Assembly: GCA_030512295.1 (NCBI GenBank)
Contig: JAULSR010000001.1
Coordinates: 8,579,001-8,643,000, forward strand
Reading direction: 5' to 3'
Origin: Bombardia bombarda
Taxonomy: Eukaryota > Ascomycota > Sordariomycetes > Sordariales > Lasiosphaeriaceae
Length of the DNA stretch: 64,000 bases
Shown here piece after piece: positions 58,379 to 64,000 of this stretch. Position 1 is the first letter of the stretch. Every line of letters begins with the position of its first letter. The notes under the pieces are model-generated. The model was not told the DNA's origin. It saw only the letters and a list, made by a program, of their open reading frames with translations, and did no database searches. The translations under genes were made by a program, and so were the position numbers.

Positions 58379-58721
58379 ATGGGGGGTTTTTGAGCGAAGT
58401 GGTGTGTGGGTCGGTAAGCGGTAAGCGGGATTTAAAGATTCTCTCTGTCGAGGAATCAACATCGTACACACCTACCTAGATAGAGATACATTAGAGCTAC
58501 ATAGATTCTCTCACTAGCGAGAGTGTATAACCGTACGCACCACCACATGGGGCCTAAATAATTTCCCGCAGTCATGACAAGGCTATAATCACTACTGCGT
58601 CAACTTCTCAAACACTTCGCTCGTGCGCGCAGTTGTGGACGCAGCGAAGAGAGTCTCGTAGCAGCGTAGAAAAAAAACAAGACTGGCTCCCCAACACCAT
58701 GTTTTGCCTTTTTTCGCGCTA
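58379..58721. other. Convergent 3' intergenic region
   Basis: This is a 343-base 3' flank shared by the AKR and HIT genes, with nothing else seen. Confidence 0.5.
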
Positions 58722-59399
58722 TTATAACTTGGCCTTATCCTCAGCCTCCGCCTCAGCTTCCTCATGCATGACCTCGGCAACTACCTCCCGGATGCGCTCC
58801 GCCAGCGGGGCCGCCTCCTCCTCGTCCAGGTCCTCGCGCATGCCGCGCCCAAACATGGTAGACGTGAACCGCTCAGGGCCTTTGCTCCGCAGCTCCGGAC
58901 GCGGGATGACGTGGAAGTGCATGTGGGGCACGACCTGGGCGGCGGCGGCGCCGTTGTTCTGCACCACGTTCCAGTCGTGCACGCCCGTGGCCCGTGCCAC
59001 GGCGGCCGACAGCACGCGCAGGTACCGGCCCAGCTCGAGCGACTCGGCCGCCGATGCGTCCGTCAGCTTGGGCCGGTGCCGCCGCGTGCAGAGCAGCACG
59101 TGGCCCGTCGAGAGCGGCATGATGTCGAGGAAGCCGACGAGCAGAGGGGTCGAGAGCACGACGAAGGTTGCCGGGCTGGGCGCGCCGGCCTCGGGGTTGA
59201 GCAGGTCCGCGTCGCTCGAGGGCGGGTCGGCTGGGTTGTAGGGAGTGTAGACCGAGGCGATCTGGCAGAAGGGGCAGGCGGACGTGTCGTCGCGGTCGTG
59301 GCGGACGCCGGGGTCGAAGGCGTTATGGGGGAAGTTGCTGCTACTGCTGCTGGCGGCGACGGACGCATGCTGCGTGTTATGGTTGTTGGGCATCGCCAT
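58722..59399 (-). CDS. HIT-family nucleotide hydrolase
   Basis: This is a single exon of 225 residues. The ATG at 59399 is the first in frame, although the frame is open further upstream without an ATG. The N-terminus (1-35) is Ser/Asn-rich and disordered. The HIT domain starts at ACPFCQIASVY and continues through DIMPLSTGHVLLCTRRHRP and NVVQNNGAAAAQVVPHMHFHVIP. The histidine triad is His159-x-His161-x-His163, with His161 the expected nucleophile. HIT enzymes cleave nucleoside phosphoramidates or dinucleotide polyphosphates; the exact branch (HINT, Fhit or other) is not settled, though CxxC plus HMHFH suggests a HINT-like enzyme. An insert rich in Pro and Asp (PADPPSSDADLLNPEAG) separates the first two strands. 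The C-terminus is a charged Glu/Ala helix. Confidence 0.93.
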   Translation of the reverse strand: MAMPNNHNTQHASVAASSSSSNFPHNAFDPGVRHDRDDTSACPFCQIASVYTPYNPADPPSSDADLLNPEAGAPSPATFVVLSTPLLVGFLDIMPLSTGHVLLCTRRHRPKLTDASAAESLELGRYLRVLSAAVARATGVHDWNVVQNNGAAAAQVVPHMHFHVIPRPELRSKGPERFTSTMFGRGMREDLDEEEAAPLAERIREVVAEVMHEEAEAEAEDKAKL

Positions 59400-60212
59400 C
59401 TTTGCGTTTTTCCCCCCGCGCGGCGCCGTCGTCGCGAAAGCTTGCTTCGAGCTGGAGAGGAAAAAAAAAAAAGAGAACAAAAATTGGCCTGGCGCGCAAC
59501 GTTGAATCTCTCTCTCAAGGAATGACAAAAGACATGGCAAACAAAGCACAATGGAACGAGGTCATTTGCAAAGGAAGGAATAACGATGGGGGTCGGGGTT
59601 AACTGGCGGCCTGCCTCGGGAACTTGTCTACCTTAGTTAGGAAATTGCCAAGGCGCTTCTCCAATCGCTCGGGCGCCCGCCATTGCTGGAGCAGTTGCAT
59701 GTACCGACGACTCTGCTCTGTTAAGAGGTCTAGTAGAGAGATGAATTCTCACATATTAGAAATTACCTAGGTAGGTAGGCTCACTAACAGTAGGTACAAG
59801 GTCATTCGGCCTGCCTGCCGGGAGCACGGGAGCGGAGGGACAAGTGAACGAACCTCGGTCGTCGCGACTCGCAAATCACCAACTTTGATTCGTTAGACGG
59901 TGTAAATTGAAAAGCTTGGACCATAACATTAAAACTTCCTCCACCAAGCCAACCATGTCGATATTTGCAGCCGCCTGCAGGAGGATGCGGCGACAGCTGA
60001 GTCAAAATCTCTGCCAATACTTACCGCCCTTTTTTCTCGATTTACAAACCCCCCACTTTGCTTCCATCAGCAGCAGTTTGGTCCAGGCCGCCTCCATTTG
60101 CGACCGTGACAAATATTTGCGACACGTCCCCTCCACCGCCCATCTTCGAGAGCAAAACCAAGAACTCGAAAATCCAACCACAACAAACCACCGAAAACAC
60201 ACAATATACATC
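59400..60212. other. Divergent promoter region, HIT / RPB12
   Basis: This 0.8-kb stretch lies between two divergent starts. It contains a TTACCTAGGTAGGTAGG motif at about 59765 and an AC/CA-rich leader before RPB12. No gene is seen. Confidence 0.55.
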
Positions 60213-60514
60213 ATGTCTCGCGAGCAGTACCAGATCCCCACCGGCGGCTCCCAGCAGGCCTTTGGCGGCGCTTCCGGCAGCCGCGACTTCGCGTCTGAGA
60301 GCCTCGGCGTCATGTTCTACACCTGCGGCGACTGCGCTGTACGCGTGCCGCTCGAGAAGGGCGCCCCCATCAGATGCCAGAAGTGCGGTGCTCGTGTGCT
60401 GTACAAGGAGCGGACCAAGAGGTTGGTTTACCAAGTAAACTGGTTCGTACATGTCCCGGACACAAGGGCTGACGAACTATATACTACAGAATGGTCCAGT
60501 TCGAGGCGCGGTAG
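60213..60514 (+). CDS. rpb12: RNA polymerase subunit RPB12 (ABC10-alpha)
   Basis: There are two exons, 60213-60421 and 60490-60514, giving 77 residues. RPB12/RPC10 is the smallest zinc-ribbon subunit, shared by RNA polymerases I, II and III, and binds near the RPB3/RPB11 assembly platform. The zinc ligands are Cys38, Cys41, Cys55 and Cys58 (CGDC and CQKC). The C-terminus KERTKRMVQFEAR is the conserved family end and fixes the splice: 8 codons lie in the second exon. The donor is GTTGGT; a better-looking GTAAAC lies 14 bases downstream but would replace the conserved end. The N-terminal 30 residues (Gln/Gly/Ser-rich) are longer than in most homologues. The 3' end faces the GPN GTPase gene. Confidence 0.95.
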
Positions 60515-60938
60515 ATGCGACCAAAAAGCATTCTTTAAAGTAGCGCATCTACTTCATTCCCAGCACCAGTCTACTTGCCGTGGCAACTGTTACGGACGGA
60601 GAACGAGAGCATGGAAGTTGATAAAAACTAAGCGTCACGTCAGTCAGTGGACGGGTCTTCTAGAGGAAGGGTAGTTGTAGTGCTTTTACACACAGCAAAA
60701 TGTTATGAACGGCGTTCTTGGATCGGGGCAAAGGAGCAAAAGAACGCTCTGTTTAGTTTATTTTTTTTTAAAAAAACTTTCTTTTCCTTATTTTCCAAAT
60801 CCTGCAGCCTAAAAATGGTATCATGCAATGTCTCCAAGCCAAACGCCGAGAATGCTTCTCTTTCTCCCCTTCGCTGTGTCTGGTTATTCATACTCGAACA
60901 GCCCTAGCCCCTTTTATCTATGTTATGCTTCCGTCCTC
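60515..60938. other. Convergent 3' intergenic region
   Basis: This is a 424-base region between RPB12 and the GPN GTPase gene, with poly-T and poly-A runs near 60.76 kb consistent with 3' end formation. No gene is seen. Confidence 0.5.
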
Positions 60939-62180
60939 CTATCTCCGCTGTGTATGGAGATACTTTGCAAAGCTCGCATCCGCGGCAATGGAGTCATCGC
61001 CGCCGCCTTGAATAGCAGCCTCGTACCTTGCCTGCAACCCCTCGCGGTCATATTCATCATCCGGGCCACCCATATCATCGTCATCGTCGCTCTCTTCATC
61101 AGTGCTCAAAACATCTTGCTCATCCCCCTCACTATCCTCGACATCACCCACCTTTGCATCCTCCGTCGACGTGCCGCCCACGCCCATCGCCAGGCCCTTC
61201 ATCATCTTGCTCAGCTCGCGGTCCTGCTGCTTCTTCTTATTCTCCTCCCTCTCCTCGCGCCTCCTCTCGAGCTCGGGCTGGTAATCCCTCTTGAACTCCT
61301 CCGCCTTGCCCTTGACCGCGTCAAAGAACTCGTCGATACCCGTACCGTACAGCGAGCTGACGGCGACCACGCTCAGGTGCTCGTAAAACTCCTCCAGCAC
61401 CAAGCTCATGCTGTTGAGCAGGCTGCCCATGTATCCGCTGCCCGAGCCCATGCCGTCGCCGCCCTCCTGGCCGCCAAACGCGTTGTTGTTCTCGTCCTCG
61501 GCCAGCGCCGCCTGGAAGCTGTCGTAGTCGGTCATCCACTCCTTTGCGAACGAGGCGTCCTTGACATCCGTCTTGTTAAAGACGAGAATCATGGGCAGTT
61601 TCGTCTTGTACAGGATGCTGCAGGCGTACAGCATGTTGCTCATAAAGGTCGACGTCGAGCTGGTGCGCGGCGTGTCTATGATGTAGGCGATCACGGTCGG
61701 GAACGACGAGGCGAGCGACTCGAGCAGGATCGTGCCCGAGGCGGACCAGACGAAGACCTCGATCTGGCCCGGCGTGTCGACCAGGATGTTGGTGATGGGT
61801 TTGCGGGCAGGGTGCTCTGGGTCAGGTGCGGCGCGCTTCTCGAGCAGGTTGACGACCTGGTCGACCTTTGTGGCGAAGAGGTTCAGGGACGTCAGGATGC
61901 CGCCGTTGGGGCCGAGGTTGTACTGCTTCATCACCTCCTTGTAGTTGACCGAGTCGCGGATGTCGATGTTGGCCTCGAAGGGCGAGTGGGTGACGGCCGG
62001 ATCGAGGTTGATCACGTAGGGCGGGTCCTTCTTGCCGTGGAGGTGGGCGTTGATCTGCTGCATGAAGGTCGTCTTGCCAGAGCCTGCCATGCCCACGCAG
62101 ACGATGGCGACGGGTTGAGACGGTGCAGCGGCCCCGCTAGCGGGGGTCTCGCTGGCCGACGGCGTCGAGGTTGAAGCCAT
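60939..62180 (-). CDS. npa3: GPN-loop GTPase 1 (Npa3/GPN1)
   Basis: This is a single exon of 413 residues (yeast Npa3 is 385) with ATG at 62180. The P-loop is GMAGSGKTT at 30-38. The family-defining Gly-Pro-Asn is at 90-92 (YNLGPNGGI). G3 is DTPGQIE at 135-141 and G4 is NKTD at 202-205. GPN1 is an essential cytoplasmic GTPase needed to assemble RNA polymerase II and import it into the nucleus. The C-terminal 110 residues carry a charged helix (ERRREEREENKKKQQDREL) and an acidic segment (TDEESDDDDDMGGPDDE) typical of the group. A short Gly-rich insert (GGQEGGDGMGSGSGYMGS) sits between G4 and the C-terminal helices. A 448-codon antisense frame is a codon-bias shadow. Confidence 0.96.
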   Translation of the reverse strand: MASTSTPSASETPASGAAAPSQPVAIVCVGMAGSGKTTFMQQINAHLHGKKDPPYVINLDPAVTHSPFEANIDIRDSVNYKEVMKQYNLGPNGGILTSLNLFATKVDQVVNLLEKRAAPDPEHPARKPITNILVDTPGQIEVFVWSASGTILLESLASSFPTVIAYIIDTPRTSSTSTFMSNMLYACSILYKTKLPMILVFNKTDVKDASFAKEWMTDYDSFQAALAEDENNNAFGGQEGGDGMGSGSGYMGSLLNSMSLVLEEFYEHLSVVAVSSLYGTGIDEFFDAVKGKAEEFKRDYQPELERRREEREENKKKQQDRELSKMMKGLAMGVGGTSTEDAKVGDVEDSEGDEQDVLSTDEESDDDDDMGGPDDEYDREGLQARYEAAIQGGGDDSIAADASFAKYLHTQRR

Positions 62181-63923
62181 TGGATGTTATCGACCGTTGT
62201 GATTTCTTTGGTGTCTCTTGTCCGGCAGAAAATTTGACAAAGTTTACTGATAGGTACAGACCGTTACGAAAGTGATTGACAGGATGGCATGGCGGGGTTA
62301 CCTAAGGACGTGTGATCCGCTTTTAGAGCCTAGTGTGGAGGGGCAAAAATAGAATTTGCCCGACTTGGAGCTTGCTTGGTAACTACCTAAGCTTGGGAAG
62401 ACCAGCCCGAAATAGGTCCATCCGCTACGCTACGCGTTCACTACTAGGTAGAACTTAGTGCGCAAAGCTACAGCGGGGTGTGTCTACTGAAACCAGGTTC
62501 ATGGCTTTGATGTCGCATGAGCCGCTCGGTAGGGCTGGCGGCTGCTATCGGCGACCTGCACCACCCCGCAAGTAAAACATACAGGACGGGTGCATATCCC
62601 GTGGACATAAGGAATAAGTACATCGATGTTGGCTCATTACGCATTGGAGATATCATGGTAACGACGACCATAAAACAGAAAATACGGCATGTTTTTGGTA
62701 TTCTTCGACGGTTGGGACGTTGTGTGATGCTCAAATGCTTTTGGTGACAGCTTGGCCATGCATGTCCTGCCCTCGGTCGGAGCTTCCCAAGGTCGCAACG
62801 GTCTGGAACTACGCGGTCGCACCTTCTTCTTCGCTTCTTCTCCAACGAATATTGCGATATAGTACCATACCTATTGGGAGACTGGCCAACCATCCCAAGT
62901 GTTTAAAACATACGGCTGCTGATCCTCATATCCAGGTATCAATCATCCCAGCCACCAGCTAACTGCCGAAGGAGGCACTTAACTGACTCGTCTTGAGTGT
63001 GCGCAATTTCGTTGGGTGTGTTGGGCATCTGGGGGCTGCAGTGCTTTCCATGCTGGCATGCCGACATCACAAGTCCTTATCTTCCCTGTAGGGTACCTGC
63101 CGTGCACGCAGTCAAAACAAAAAGACAAGAAAGTATAACATATTGAATACGAAGAGGGCTATGTCGAGCAGTTCTGGTGGAAGCCGCCGGATGATGAGCT
63201 CTTTGTTCTTCAAACTTATAGCAGTGGTAGTTGAGGTGTGGTGAGGGGCACCAGTCCCTGTCTCACGTCATCAGCTGAACGGCTCGTGGGCAAGCCGAGT
63301 TTCCACCGGGCATTGGCGAGCTTGGCGGAAACTCAAATGCTGGTCGGGCCCAATCTGCTCCCAAACGACCACAGGCGGGCTCGCGCGGCCTCTCACAGAG
63401 CGACCTGCGCCAAGTCATAGTCTGGGTGGGTGCCCTCACTGTGCAGGAGCACCAGGACAGACTGCAGGTGAGGTGTGGGTGTGATGGGCATTCAGCCACA
63501 ATCATGTCAACGGGTTTTTTCGACAGAAGTTAGAAGGTACCTATCCTTCCTGTAACCAGCCAGTATTGGCGGCGGACAGACGGGACAAAGGCGGTGCCTT
63601 TCTCATTTACCCCCAGCATCCCCCCCACCTCCTCCTCCCAATCCCCCAGCCCAATGTGCCCTCCTGACATCTTCTGGCACATCCCATTTCTTTCTTGCAT
63701 CGCAACCAAGTTGTGAGCTGAATACCCTCTGTTCTCCTTTGTCGATGTCCCTCATGTCGATTGATTAAAAGAGGTCGACCCGTGTTCCTCCCTCTCTTCT
63801 TGCACCCCCCGAGCCGAGCCCGTCAGTTCTGTTATCTCGCTCAATCATCTAGACACGCCTACCTCACCTACTACATCTTCCAATTTCTCCAACAAAGAAA
63901 AAAGACGGTCGCCAAGGGTCACC
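62181..63923. other. Intergenic region
   Basis: This 1.7-kb stretch has no supportable gene. The last 300 bases are pyrimidine-rich (CCCCC/TCTCC runs) and end in an AC-rich leader, which fits a fungal promoter for the next gene. Confidence 0.5.
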
Positions 63924-64000
63924 ATGTTGCGCAAGAAGGACGCCTTCACCGTCATCACGCCCATCCCGGGATTCATCCCGCGACAGCTGGCCATCGACAT
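63924..64000 (+). CDS. Truncated gene at window edge, possibly DUF7053
   Basis: An ATG in the good context GTCACCATGT opens a frame of 25 codons plus two bases that runs off the window. The visible N-terminus includes TVITPIPGFIPRQLAID. It resembles the start of fungal proteins of the DUF7053 type (START-like fold, unknown function), which open with a Thr/Pro strand followed by a helix beginning P-R-Q-x-A-I-D. The rest is outside the window, so the assignment is tentative. Confidence 0.45.
   Translation, partial: MLRKKDAFTVITPIPGFIPRQLAID

Noticed and set aside
57608..58471. 287-codon minus-strand frame over the aldo-keto reductase
   Set aside because: It is antisense to the catalytic tetrad exons and crosses the AKR intron, with no motif of its own.
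60828..62174. 448-codon plus-strand frame over the GPN GTPase
   Set aside because: It is a shadow of the GPN gene; runs of Leu/Val/His/Arg reflect reverse-complemented codons.

Overview
The window is nuclear DNA from a filamentous ascomycete, most probably a Sordariomycete. Genes are compact, moderately GC-rich and interrupted by short introns of about 50-280 bases with GT...CTRAC...AG signals. Recognisable fungal families are present: BRF1, SEC11, HIR3, a ChAPs/exomer protein, RPB12, a GPN-loop GTPase, a TBC Rab-GAP, HsbA, and bHLH proteins with the SREBP-type tyrosine. I support 20 complete protein genes, one truncated gene at the right edge, one tRNA-Ser(AGA) and one probable LTR-retroelement remnant. 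Exon limits were worked out by hand from frame, splice consensus and family conservation.

Layout. 1-16.9 kb: a small secreted precursor with a Kex2-type site (+), BRF1 of TFIIIB (-), a DUF1349 protein (+), a BTB/POZ protein (-), a five-exon multi-pass membrane protein (-) and, divergent from it, the signal peptidase subunit SEC11 (+). 17.8-22.4 kb: a four-TM protein with a proline-rich tail, a secreted HsbA-like protein and a small hydrophilic protein (all +). 22.9-38.8 kb is gene-poor: two SREBP-type bHLH genes (both -), a very acidic nuclear-type protein (-), a probable LTR at 31.2-31.7 kb, and long intergenic stretches with simple repeats. 38.8-54.98 kb is gene-dense: a 1111-residue TBC Rab-GAP (+), a UBE2L3-like E2 (-), the 2113-residue HIR3 (-), and divergent from HIR3 the six-exon ChAPs gene (+). 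55-64 kb: tRNA-Ser(AGA) beside an AT-rich gene-free segment, an aldo-keto reductase (+), a HIT hydrolase (-) divergent from RPB12 (+), a GPN1/Npa3-type GTPase (-) convergent with RPB12, and the first 25 codons of a gene running off the right edge (+).

How the genes relate. Most are unlinked housekeeping functions. Transcription is over-represented (BRF1 for Pol III, RPB12 shared by all polymerases, the GPN GTPase for Pol II assembly/import, HIR3 for histone deposition). So is secretion (SEC11, exomer, TBC GAP, two secreted products). I see no biosynthetic cluster, CRISPR, phage or bacterial-style operon, and no convincing new multi-gene system. The most notable points are the SREBP-type bHLH pair with very long HLH loops, the LTR relic, an in-frame signal-peptide-like leader ahead of the DUF1349 gene, and the Kex2-site precursor.
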